Shown: one piece after another, positions 17,377 to 26,466 of the stretch
Layout of the letters: every line of letters begins with the position of its first letter
Position numbering within the stretch: position 1 is the first letter of the stretch
NCBI GenBank assembly: GCA_963696505.1
Contig: CAVOKN010000009.1
Location: 42,649 to 106,648 of the forward strand
Length of the DNA stretch: 64,000 nt
Origin: CAVOKN01 sp963696505
GTDB taxonomy: Bacteria; Pseudomonadota; Gammaproteobacteria; Burkholderiales; Rhodocyclaceae
Direction: 5' to 3'
Notes under the pieces: generated by a model
Databases searched by the model: none
The model's input: only the letters and a program-made list of their open reading frames with translations
What the model was told of the DNA's origin: nothing
Program-made: the position numbers and the translations under genes

Positions 17377-18494
17377 CACGGCACCCCGATGGAACGGGTG
17401 GCGATGGCGAAGATGGCGTCCACCAGGATCACCGCGGTGATCGACGCCACCACCGAAGCCGTCGTGTTCGCCGACAGGCTCTCGGTGTTGGGCTGCACCC
17501 GCAGGCCATAGTGGCTTGCCAGCAGGGCGACGATGATGCCGAAGGTATAGCCCTTGGCCAGCGCGATCCACAGGTTGGCCACCGGCACCACCTTGGGCAA
17601 CTGTTCGATGAAGAAACCGTAGGCGATGTCGATCTGGATCTGCGCCGAGACCATGCCCCCGAGCAGCGCCACGGCGCTGGTCCACAGCACCAGCAGCGGC
17701 ATCGCGACGGCGAGCGCCAGCACCTTGGGCAGCACCAGGCGCAGGCTGCGCGACACTCCCATGGTGGCCAGCGCGTCGATCTCCTCGGTCACCCGCATGA
17801 CGCCCAACTGGGCCGTCATGGCCGAGCCGGAGCGCCCCGCCACCAGCACCGCGACCAGCACCGGCCCCAGCTCGCGGATGATCCCCAGGCCGAGGATGTT
17901 GACGATGTAGATGTCGGCACCGACGCTGCGCAGCTGCAGGGCCGACAGATAGGACAGCACCACGCCGATCAGGAAGCCGACCAGCGCGGTGACCGGCATG
18001 GCCTTGACCCCGCCCTTGTACAGGTTGGCCGAGATCTCGCGCCAGGGCATGTCGCCGGGATGGCGCATGACATGGGCGAAGTCGAGCACCAGCTGGCCGA
18101 TCAGTGCCAGCAGGTCGGCGCCCTGATGCCACAGTCGGAGAACCAAGCCGCCCAGGTCGATCAGGCCTTCGTAGGGCGAGCGCGGCGGCCGGTGCCCTTC
18201 CCGTGCCCCCTGTACCGTGGCGATGCGCTGGAACACGGCAAGATGGCCCTCCGGCGCCGCGATACGCTGCGGCAGCCGATGTCCCCAGGCGCGCCACAGC
18301 AGCAGCGCGCCGACGCTGTCCAGCGCCGTCACGTGCTCCATGTTCCACTCGATCTCCGGATCGCCAGCGAAGCGCAGGAGTTCGGCCTCGATCGCCTTGA
18401 TCTGCGGTCCGGCCCCGATCAGCGTCCAGTTGCCCGCGAGCCACACCCGGCGCGCCACCGCGTCGGCGTCGAGGGCGATCGTCGCGCCGCGCAT
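17376..18494 (-). CDS. MlaE-family permease with N-terminal STAS domain
   Basis: 372 residues. The first 105 or so residues form a STAS-like domain (LAGNWTLIGAGPQIKAIEAEL..MEHVTALDSVGALLLWRAW), fused to an MlaE permease with GFLIGVVLSYLSALQL and VLVAGRSGSAMTAQLGVMRVTEEIDALATMGVS, the conserved MlaE coupling segment. In E. coli the STAS protein MlaB is separate; here it is fused. It starts 9 bp after ppx, suggesting co-transcription. Confidence 0.9.
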   Translation of the reverse strand: MRGATIALDADAVARRVWLAGNWTLIGAGPQIKAIEAELLRFAGDPEIEWNMEHVTALDSVGALLLWRAWGHRLPQRIAAPEGHLAVFQRIATVQGAREGHRPPRSPYEGLIDLGGLVLRLWHQGADLLALIGQLVLDFAHVMRHPGDMPWREISANLYKGGVKAMPVTALVGFLIGVVLSYLSALQLRSVGADIYIVNILGLGIIRELGPVLVAVLVAGRSGSAMTAQLGVMRVTEEIDALATMGVSRSLRLVLPKVLALAVAMPLLVLWTSAVALLGGMVSAQIQIDIAYGFFIEQLPKVVPVANLWIALAKGYTFGIIVALLASHYGLRVQPNTESLSANTTASVVASITAVILVDAIFAIATRSIGVP

Positions 18495-18503
18495 GGTCGA
18501 AAG

Positions 18504-20015
18504 TCAGTCCCTGGCGAGCGCCTGGCCGGGACCGCGGCTGACGCGGGTACGCAGCTCGCGCCCCACATTGCCCCATTGCCGCGACTCCTCCTCCAGCGCG
18601 GCGGCGGTCAGCGGCGAGGCCGCCAGCCAGTCGGCGTCAGCGGTGAGCTGGAAACCGCGGGGCGAGCGGCGCAGCGTCATCGATGGCGGGCCGGCCTCGT
18701 CGCGGGCGCGATGCACCAGCACCGCCAGGCGCAGGCACAGGATCAGCAGCCAGTCGGGGCTGTCCTGGGGCAGCGATTGCACCCGCTCCAGCTTGCCGCG
18801 GTGGGCCAGCACCACACGCGCAAGGCGCGCCTGGTCCATGCGCGAGAAGCCCGGCATGTCGGCGTTGGCGAGGATGTAGGCGCTGTGCTTGTGGTAGCCG
18901 GAATGGGCCACGGAAATGCCGATCTCATGGAGCCGGGCGGCCCATTCGAGGAACCGCGCCTCGGACCGATCGGCCGCGGCGGCACCGGGCTCGGCCTGGC
19001 GCAGGAAGGCAAGTGCGGACTCGGCCACGCGCTGCGCCTGGCGCTGCTCCGCCTCGTAGCGGCGCATGTAGTTGCGCACCGTGGCGTCGCGCAGGTCCTG
19101 GTGGTGGTAGCGCCCCAGCAGGTCGTACAGCACGCCCAGGCGCAGCGCCCCTTCGGAAAAAGTCATGCGCTCCAGACCGAACTCCTCGAATACCGCCGAC
19201 ATGATCGCCAGCCCGCCGGGAATCACCGGCACCCGGTCCGGCCGCAGCCCCGGTATTTGCGCGCTGGTGAGATCACCCGCCCGCAGCAGCCGCGCCTTGA
19301 GCTGCTCCAGACCGTCGCGGGTGATGCCGCCGGCGCCGTAGCCGTTCAGCTCGATCATGTCGACAATCGCCTTGGCCGAGCCGGAGGAGCCCACCGCCTC
19401 CTCCCATCCCACCTCGCGGAACCGATGCACGATGGTCTGCAACTCACGGCGCGCGGCGAGTTCCGCCTCGCGCAGGCCTTTCTTGTCGATGCGCCCGCGC
19501 TGGAAGAAGTTCAGGCTGTAGCTCACGCAGCCCATGTAGAGCGACTCCAGCACGATGGGATCGAAGCTGCGGCCGATGATGAACTCGGTCGAGCCGCCGC
19601 CGATGTCCACCACCAGTTGCTGCGTCGCGGGATCAGGCAACGTGTGGGCAACCCCGATGTAGATCAGTCGCGCCTCTTCGCGGCCGGCGATGATCTCGAT
19701 CGGGAAACCCAGCGCGGCCTCGGCCTGGATCAGGAACTGGGGCGCGTTCTTCGCCACCCGCAGCGCGTTGGTGCCCACCGTGCGTACCGCTCCGGCATCG
19801 AAGCCGCGCAAGCGCTCGCTAAAGCGGCGCAGAGCCTCGATGGCGCGCAGTTGGGAGGCTCCGTCGAGGAACTTCTGCGGCGTGAGGCCGGCGGCGAGCC
19901 GTACCGGCTCCTTGAGAGAATCCAGGGGATAGATCTGGTCGCCGACGACCCGCCCCACCTGCAGGCGAAAGCTGTTGGAACCCAGGTCCACGGCGGCGAT
20001 GAGTTCGTATGTCAT
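18504..20015 (-). CDS. ppx: exopolyphosphatase (Ppx/GppA family)
   Basis: 503 residues from MTYELIAAVDLGSNSFRLQVG. Removes terminal phosphate from polyphosphate and/or hydrolyses pppGpp. Shows the actin-like ATPase phosphate-1 motif DLGSNSFRL, VVDIGGGSTEFIIG, and the C-terminal HD-like domain with AARLHEIGISVAHSGYHKHSAYIL. The open frame continues far upstream of 20015, but the family start is clear. It is close to ppk (21.7 kb) and directly upstream of the Mla-like genes. Confidence 0.94.
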   Translation of the reverse strand: MTYELIAAVDLGSNSFRLQVGRVVGDQIYPLDSLKEPVRLAAGLTPQKFLDGASQLRAIEALRRFSERLRGFDAGAVRTVGTNALRVAKNAPQFLIQAEAALGFPIEIIAGREEARLIYIGVAHTLPDPATQQLVVDIGGGSTEFIIGRSFDPIVLESLYMGCVSYSLNFFQRGRIDKKGLREAELAARRELQTIVHRFREVGWEEAVGSSGSAKAIVDMIELNGYGAGGITRDGLEQLKARLLRAGDLTSAQIPGLRPDRVPVIPGGLAIMSAVFEEFGLERMTFSEGALRLGVLYDLLGRYHHQDLRDATVRNYMRRYEAEQRQAQRVAESALAFLRQAEPGAAAADRSEARFLEWAARLHEIGISVAHSGYHKHSAYILANADMPGFSRMDQARLARVVLAHRGKLERVQSLPQDSPDWLLILCLRLAVLVHRARDEAGPPSMTLRRSPRGFQLTADADWLAASPLTAAALEEESRQWGNVGRELRTRVSRGPGQALARD

Positions 20016-20176
20016 GCAGTTTTCCGGCGTGCCGCGAGGGCCGCATTCTACCCCGGGTGCGCGAACGCATCGCCGTCGGCGAGCGTTTTCGCGCAACTCG
20101 TAATCGAACGGCGGACGGCGCAGCGTGAATTCGATCGGCACGGGAGCGCGCACCCTCCCCATGCCCAACGTCCGCC

Positions 20177-21016
20177 CTACTTCTTCACCAGTTCCACACG
20201 GCGATTGATGGCACGACCGTCCTCCGAACGGTTGTCGGCGATGGGTTTCTCCTGCCCCCAACCCGCCGTTGCCATGCGGTCCGCCTTGACGCCCTCGGCC
20301 GCGACCGCGGCGGCAACCGCCTTGGCGCGATCCAGCGATAGCACCTTGTTGGCCGCGGCGGTGCCCTGATTGTCGGTGTGGCCTTCGATGGAAACCTTGA
20401 GCGAAGGCTGGCCCTTCATCAGGTCGACGATCTGCTTGATCAGCGGCAGCGACTCCGGTTTGATCACAGCCTTGTTGGTGTCGAAATTGATCTGCAGCGA
20501 AATGAACCCTTCCTTCTGCAGCTTCTCCCACATCAGGTTGGCGGTAATCTCCTGCGTCATCGCCTTCTCTTCCAGCACATCCACATACAGGCGATAGCCG
20601 CCGCTCCCCGTGCGCACCACGGCGTACACCGCGGCACCGTCGCGCATGAACTTCAGCGCCGTATAGCCGGGCCGCTCCACCAGCACCTCACCGCCCTTCT
20701 GCTTGGCGGCATTCTGGTAGTTACGCATGACCTGCAGGTCGCTGGGCGGCGAGGGCGTATCGTCGGACTTCTTGAAGATGTATGCGTTCGTCGTCAGATC
20801 GCCCTCGGGCTTGAGATTCTTCGCCGACTTCGGATCGTTATCGATCTTGATGTCGAGCCGGTCGTAGTTCGTCTTGCATTGGAAGATCGTGAAGCCGCTC
20901 AGCCGGTTGAACAGCGGATGATCCTTGCAGCCCTTGGCGTCGGTATCGGCGAATGCCAGCCCCGTGGCGAGCATTGACCCACACAGCAACATGATGGCAC
21001 TTCTGATAGCTTTCAT
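20177..21016 (-). CDS. OmpA-family outer-membrane/periplasmic protein
   Basis: 279 residues. Signal peptide with cleavage after about residue 23 (MLATGLAFA-DTDAKG). An N-terminal domain of unknown function has two Cys (KGCKDHPLF, IFQCKTNYD). The C-terminal OmpA peptidoglycan-binding domain shows INFDTNKAVIKPESLPLI, SIEGHTDNQGT and the final DGRAINRRVEL. Probably tethers the envelope to peptidoglycan. Monocistronic by spacing. Confidence 0.88.
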   Translation of the reverse strand: MKAIRSAIMLLCGSMLATGLAFADTDAKGCKDHPLFNRLSGFTIFQCKTNYDRLDIKIDNDPKSAKNLKPEGDLTTNAYIFKKSDDTPSPPSDLQVMRNYQNAAKQKGGEVLVERPGYTALKFMRDGAAVYAVVRTGSGGYRLYVDVLEEKAMTQEITANLMWEKLQKEGFISLQINFDTNKAVIKPESLPLIKQIVDLMKGQPSLKVSIEGHTDNQGTAAANKVLSLDRAKAVAAAVAAEGVKADRMATAGWGQEKPIADNRSEDGRAINRRVELVKK

Positions 21017-21096
21017 CTTGTTCTCCCTTGGAAGTTTGAGCTACATCCCTACGAAAACAGGCATTGCAATCGTCGTCACAGCAAGGCGCGCGGGCA

Positions 21097-21510
21097 CTAC
21101 CGAAGCCACCAGCGCTCCCAGGACAGGTGTGCCAGCGGCAGAGCGCAGGGCAGTCCCAACGCGAACACATTGAAGGCGGACGGCCGCAGCACGGGGGCAA
21201 GGGCCACATGCAAGGCAGCCAGCAGGCCGAGCACGGCGGCCAAAGCCGGCAGAATCCACCACGACGCGGCGGCGGCGCGCAGCGCCATTCGGCCGCGCAG
21301 CATGAAGGCGCCGATGAGCCGCCAGGCGCAGACCAGCGTGGCAAGAATCAGCACGCTCGCACCAGCCGATCCCAGCGACATCGGATCGCTCTGGAAGGTC
21401 GCGAAGTAGAGGGAACTCGGCAATACGAGGGCAACGAACAGCGCGCTGAGCGGCAGGCAGATGAGCGCCGCTTGGACGGCGAGGAGCGCACGGCTGGTCT
21501 TTTCGCTCAT
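21097..21510 (-). CDS. small integral membrane protein, function unknown
   Basis: 137 residues with four likely membrane helices (around residues 10-33, 50-68, 82-104 and 113-130). No motif that I recognise. It lies 80 bp upstream of the OmpA-like gene in the same direction and divergent from ppk. Coding status rests on the intact frame, the hydrophobic pattern and codon style. Confidence 0.55.
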   Translation of the reverse strand: MSEKTSRALLAVQAALICLPLSALFVALVLPSSLYFATFQSDPMSLGSAGASVLILATLVCAWRLIGAFMLRGRMALRAAAASWWILPALAAVLGLLAALHVALAPVLRPSAFNVFALGLPCALPLAHLSWERWWLR

Positions 21511-21689
21511 GACATCAAGACTGGCTGGACGGCGCCCGTACCGGACGCAAGCGAAGCATTATAGTCGTCGTCCGGTCCCTGCCCGGCTGCTTGAGCGCCC
21601 GCAAGCAATATGTCATCCTGCCGTAACCAACGCGTCACATGATTTTAAGTTTTTTGGCCATCCCGCAGCCCTGCCCGAATCGTCACGCC

Positions 21690-23774
21690 ATGACCCTCCC
21701 CGACCCCGCCCGCCGCGCCGCCCCTGAACACTTCCTCAACCGCGAACTGGCGGCGCTGGCCTTCAACCGCCGCGTGCTGGCGCAGGCCGCCGATTCCACG
21801 GTGCCGCTGCTGGAGCGCCTGCGCTTCATCTGCATCGTCTCCAGCAACATGGACGAATTCTTCGAGATCCGCGTGGCGGGACTCAAGGAGCAGATCAAGC
21901 TGGGCTCGCACCACGCGGGCAACGACGGGCTCTCCCCCCAGGACACCTTCCGCATGGTGAGCGAAGAGGCGCACCGCCTGGTGGCGGAGCAGTATGCGTT
22001 GTGGAACGAAGTTATCCTGCCCCGGCTTGCCGCCGAGGGCATCCACTTCCTGCGCCGCTCGAAGTGGAATCCGGAGCAGCAGGCGTGGATTCGCGATCAC
22101 TTCTTCCGTCAGGTGATGCCAGTGCTGACGCCCATCGGGCTCGACCCCTCCCACCCCTTCCCGCGGGTGCTCAACAAGAGCCTCAACTTCGCGGTGGAAC
22201 TGGAGGGCCGCGACGCCTTCGGACGCAGCTCGCGCTATGCCATCGTCCAGGCGCCGCGGGCGCTGCCGCGGGTGATCCGGCTACCCAAGGAGCTGACCGG
22301 CCTCGACAACGGCTTCGTGTTCCTCTCCTCGGTGCTGCATGCCCACGTCGGCGAGTTGTTCTCCGGCATGAACGTTTTTGGCTGCTACCAGTTCCGCGTC
22401 ACCCGCAACTCCGACCTGTTCGTCGACGAGGAGGAGGTGAAGAACCTGCGCACCGCGCTCCAGGGGGAACTGCCGCAGCGCCACTTCGGCGACGCGGTGC
22501 GCCTGGAAGTGGCGGACAACTGCTCCGCGGCGATGGCTGAATTCCTGTTGCAGCAGTTCGGGCTGACGGCCGACGACCTGTACCGCGTACACGGCCTGGT
22601 GAACATGGTGCGGCTGATCCAGGTGCCGGACTGGGTGACCGCGCCGACCTCAAGTACCCGGCCTTCCGTCCCGGCAAACCGAAGGCGCTGGACAAGCGCG
22701 ACGACCTGTTCGCCGCGATACGCAAGGGCGATATCCTGCTGCACCACCCCTTCCAGTCCTTCGCCACGGTGGTGGACCTTCTGCAACTGGCGGCAGACGA
22801 CCCGCAGGTGGTTGCCATCCGGATGACCGTCTACCGCACCGGCGTTCGACTCGGTGCTGATGGACACGCTGTTGCGCGCCGCCCAGCAGGGCAAGGAAGT
22901 CACGGTCGTCGTTGAACTGATGGCGCGCTTCGACGAGGAAGCCAACATCAACATCGCCGGGCGGCTGGAGGCGGTGGGCGCCCACGTCATCTACGGCGTG
23001 TTCGGCTACAAGACCCACGCCAAGATGCTGCTCATCGTGAGGCGCGAGGACGGCCAGTTGCGGCGCTATGCCCACCTCGGCACCGGCAACTACCATCCGC
23101 GCACCACCAAGTTCTACACCGACTTCGGGCTGCTCACCTGCCACGAGGAGATCGGCGCCGACGTCAACGAAATCTTCATGCAGCTCACCGGGCTCGGCCA
23201 CGCGGCCGCCCTGAACCACCTGTGGCAGGCGCCCTTCAACCTGCACGAGAACGTGTTGAAGGCGATCCGCCAGGAGGCGGAGAATGCCCGCGCCGGGGGC
23301 AAGGGCCGGATCATCGCCAAGATGAACTCACTGCTGGAGCCCGAGACCATCGAGGCGCTGTACGAAGCCTCGCAGGCCGGTGTCGAGATCGACGTCATCG
23401 TGCGCGGCGTGTGCAGCCTGCGTCCCGGGGTGACGGGCATCTCGGACAAGATTCGCGTGCATTCCATTGTCGGGCGCTTCCTGGAGCACTCGCGCATCTT
23501 CTATTTCTACGCCAACGGGGCAGAGGAACTGCGTCTTGCCAGCGCCGACTGGATGGACCGCAACTTCTTCCGCCGCATCGAGATCGCCTTCCCCGTCCTC
23601 GACGAAAAGTTGAAGAAGCGCATCGTCAAGGAAGGCATCAAGCCCTACCTCAGCGACAACTGCCAGTCGTGGGAGATGGATTCCAGCGGCAGCTACACGC
23701 GCCGCACCAATCGCCGCGCGCGCTACTGCGCGCAGGAGGCACTGCTGGCTGAACTGGCGGGCGCTGCGGGCTGA
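21690..23774 (+). CDS. ppk: polyphosphate kinase 1, with two compensating single-base indels
   Basis: Transfers the gamma-phosphate of ATP to polyphosphate. Normal PPK1 sequence runs from ERLRFICIVSSNMDEFFEIRVAGLK to VPDWV. One base is then missing at about 22637-22638 (GTGACCGCG where GTG-GAC-CGC is expected). The next 205 bp encode DRADLKYPAFRPGKPKALDKR...MTVYRTG in another frame. One extra base at about 22842-22846 (GGCGTTCGAC) restores the first frame for DSVLMDTLL...ARFDEEANI and YKTHAKMLLIVRRE, which holds the phosphorylated His. As written the protein stops at 22826. Start 21690 (MTLPDPARRAAPEHFLNRELAALAF) is preferred to 21639. Confidence 0.92.
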
Positions 23775-23832
23775 GGCAGCGCCGGATGCCCCCGGCCCTG
23801 CCTTCTCCGCGTGCCGGGGAGGGAGGAGCGGC

Positions 23833-23974
23833 GTAGGGCGGGCCGTGGCCCGCCGTGCAACCGGTTCGGCGGCCATGGGCCACCCTACGAATCAGGCAGG
23901 AGATACCGGGTTCGTTGCGTAGGGCGGGCCATGCCCGCCGTTCCAAGGATTCGGCGGCCATGGGCCGCCCTACG
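23833..23974. repeat. two REP-like palindromic units
   Basis: Units at 23833-23889 and 23919-23974. Each begins GTAGGGCGGGCC and ends in the inverse (GGCC.CCCTACG), with GGCGGCCATGGGCC in the second half. Each unit can fold on itself. They fill the gap between the convergent ppk and galE genes, a typical place for REP sequences. Confidence 0.75.
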
Positions 23975-23988
23975 GCTGGAGTCGTCGC

Positions 23989-24966
23989 CTACGAGCCGCT
24001 GACCCGCCGCTCCCAGGCCCAGGCGTGGGCGACGATGGTGGCCAGGTCCGCGTAGTGCGGCTGCCATTTGAGCGCCTGGCGCGCGGCGGTCGAATCGGCC
24101 ACCAGCCGCGCCGGATCGCCGGCGCGCCGCGGGGCATCGATGGCGGCGATGGTCCGGCCGGTTACCCGCTGCACCGTGTCTATGACTTCCTGCACCGAAA
24201 AGCCGTTGCCGTTGCCCAGGTTGAACTGCGCGCTGGCACCGCCGGCCATCAGGTGGTTGACGGCGGCGAGATGCGCCTCACACAGGTCCACGATGTGGAT
24301 GTAGTCGCGGATGCAGGTGCCGTCCGGCGTATCGTAGTCGCGGCCGAAAACCTGGACCGACTTGCGCCGCCCCGAGGCAACCTGCAGCAGCAGCGGAACC
24401 AGGTGGGTTTCAGGCTCGTGGCGTTCCCCCAGCATGCCTCCGGGATCGGCCCCGGCGGCATTGAAGTAGCGCAGGCACACCGCCTTGAGGCCGTGGGCGC
24501 GGTCAAAGTCCGCCAGCGTCTGCTCCACCATCAGCTTGGACAGGCCATAGGGATTGATCGGCCGCTTCGGGTGGAATTCGTCTATCGGCACCCGCTCCGG
24601 CTCGCCGAAGATCGCCGCGGTGGACGAGAAGATGAAGCGCTTCACGTCGTGGGCGACCATCGCCTCCAGCAGGTTGAGCGTGTTGCAGTAGTTGTTGCGG
24701 TAGTACCTGCCCGGCGCCTGCACCGATTCGCCCACCTGTATGAAGCTGGCGAAGTGCATCACCGCGTCGAAGGCATGCAAAGCGAAGACGGCGTCCAGCG
24801 CGGCGCGGTCGGCCAGGTCGGTCTCGACGAATTCCCCGCCGATCACCGCGTCGCGGTAGCCGGTAACCAGGCTGTCGAGCGTGACCACACCATGGCCCCG
24901 CTCCAGCAGCATCTTCACCATGTGCGAGCCGATGTAGCCTGCCCCGCCCACCACCAATACCTTCAT
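23989..24966 (-). CDS. galE: UDP-glucose 4-epimerase
   Basis: 325 residues. Interconverts UDP-glucose and UDP-galactose using bound NAD. Shows the Rossmann motif GGAGYIGSH at residues 7-15, the catalytic STAAIFGEPE and YGLSKLMVEQ (Tyr-x-x-x-Lys), and the GalE-typical LRYFNAAGADP and GTCIRDYIHI. It starts 3 bp after manC in an operon of nucleotide-sugar genes. Confidence 0.94.
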   Translation of the reverse strand: MKVLVVGGAGYIGSHMVKMLLERGHGVVTLDSLVTGYRDAVIGGEFVETDLADRAALDAVFALHAFDAVMHFASFIQVGESVQAPGRYYRNNYCNTLNLLEAMVAHDVKRFIFSSTAAIFGEPERVPIDEFHPKRPINPYGLSKLMVEQTLADFDRAHGLKAVCLRYFNAAGADPGGMLGERHEPETHLVPLLLQVASGRRKSVQVFGRDYDTPDGTCIRDYIHIVDLCEAHLAAVNHLMAGGASAQFNLGNGNGFSVQEVIDTVQRVTGRTIAAIDAPRRAGDPARLVADSTAARQALKWQPHYADLATIVAHAWAWERRVSGS

Positions 24967-24969
24967 CGA

Positions 24970-26433
24970 TCAGCCCCGCCCGTAGGTATCCTGAAACCGC
25001 ACGATATCGTCCTCGCCGAGGTAGGCGCCGGACTGCACCTCGATCATCTCGAGCGGCAGCTTGCCCGGGTTCTCCAGGCGATGGCGTATGCCGATGGGGA
25101 TGTAGGTGGACTGGTTCTCCGACAGCAGAAACACCTCGTCGCCGCGGGTCACCCGCGCCGTGCCGCGCACCACCACCCAGTGCTCGGCGCGGTGGTGGTG
25201 CATCTGCAGCGATAGCGACGCACCGGCGTGCACCACGATGCGCTTGACCTGGAAGCGCTCGCCGTCGTCGATGCTGTCGTAATAGCCCCAGGGACGCTGG
25301 ATCTTGCGGTGCGCCGACACTTCCGGGCGACCGCCGGATTTCAGCCGCTCGACGATGCGCTTGACCTCCTGCGTGCGGTCCTTGGCCGCCACCATCACCG
25401 CGTCGGGTGTTTCCACCACCACCAGATCGACCAGGCCAACGCAGGCCACCAGCCGGCCGCTGGAAATCGCCAGGGTGTCGCGCGTGTCGTGGAGCATGAC
25501 ATCGCCCTGGACGACATTGCCCGATGCATCCTTGGCGTTGACGCTCCACAGCGCGTCCCAGGCGCCGACATCGGACCAGCCCGCCGCGAGGGGAATCACC
25601 GCCGCGCGCCGCGCGCCTTCGCCCTGCGCGCTGCTTACCTTTTCCATCACCGCGTAGTCGATCGAGTCGGAGGGGCAGGCTACGAAGGCTTCGCGTCCGA
25701 TCCGCAGGAAATCGCGGTCCTGTTCGCGCGCGTCGAAGGCCTTGCGGCAGGCGTCGAGGATGTCGGGACGGTGGCGGCCGATCTCCGCCAGCCAGGCCGA
25801 GGCGAGCATGACGAAGATGCCGCTGTTCCAGAAATACTCGCCGGAATCGAGGTAGCGCTGGGCGGTGGCCTGGTCCGGCTTCTCGACGAAGCGATCCACG
25901 ACGTAAGCATGGCCACGGGACAGCCCAGTGAGCGGCGCGCCGCGGTGAATGTAGCCGTAGCCGGTCTCGGGTGTGTCGGGGGCGATGCCGAAAGTCAGTA
26001 GCGTGCCCCCGGCGGCGAGGCCGGAGGCCAGGCGCAGCGCGTCGCGGAAGGCACGGCCGTCGCGGATCACGTGGTCCGCCGGCATCACCGCCAGCACCGG
26101 GTCGGCGCCGTCGGCGCTCGCGCACAGCGCCGCCAGGGTCAGCGCCGGAGCGGTGTTACGGCCCACCGGTTCGAGCAGTATGGCGCGCGGCGGCTTGCCG
26201 GCCTGGCGCATCTGCTCGGCGACGATGAAGCGGTATTCCTCGTTCGACACGACCAGCGGCGGCGCGAGTTCGAGGCGGTCCTCGCCGGCCTCCGCGTCGA
26301 GGCGCAGCGCGGTGGCCTGGAGCATGGTCTGCTCGCCGCACAGCGGCAGGAGTTGTTTCGGATGCTGCTCGCGGGATAGCGGCCACAACCGCGTGCCGGA
26401 ACCGCCCGAGAGGATCACTGGCTGAATCTGCAT
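24970..26433 (-). CDS. manC: mannose-1-phosphate guanylyltransferase / mannose-6-phosphate isomerase
   Basis: 487 residues, the bifunctional type II enzyme. N-terminal pyrophosphorylase signature ILSGGSGTRLWPLSREQHPKQL. The C-terminal cupin domain carries RPWGYYDSIDDGERFQVKRI and LSLQMHHHRAEHWVVVRGTA. Makes GDP-mannose from mannose-6-phosphate for polysaccharides. Followed at once by galE. Confidence 0.95.
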   Translation of the reverse strand: MQIQPVILSGGSGTRLWPLSREQHPKQLLPLCGEQTMLQATALRLDAEAGEDRLELAPPLVVSNEEYRFIVAEQMRQAGKPPRAILLEPVGRNTAPALTLAALCASADGADPVLAVMPADHVIRDGRAFRDALRLASGLAAGGTLLTFGIAPDTPETGYGYIHRGAPLTGLSRGHAYVVDRFVEKPDQATAQRYLDSGEYFWNSGIFVMLASAWLAEIGRHRPDILDACRKAFDAREQDRDFLRIGREAFVACPSDSIDYAVMEKVSSAQGEGARRAAVIPLAAGWSDVGAWDALWSVNAKDASGNVVQGDVMLHDTRDTLAISSGRLVACVGLVDLVVVETPDAVMVAAKDRTQEVKRIVERLKSGGRPEVSAHRKIQRPWGYYDSIDDGERFQVKRIVVHAGASLSLQMHHHRAEHWVVVRGTARVTRGDEVFLLSENQSTYIPIGIRHRLENPGKLPLEMIEVQSGAYLGEDDIVRFQDTYGRG

Positions 26434-26466
26434 GGCTTCGCTCGGATGAAGAAAGAGAGGCGCTGG

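Noticed and set aside
18504..20531. A very long open frame extending ppx upstream to 20531
   Set aside because: The extra 170 or so residues are low-complexity and cross the OmpA-like gene; the PPX family start MTYELIAAVDLGSNS is at 20015.
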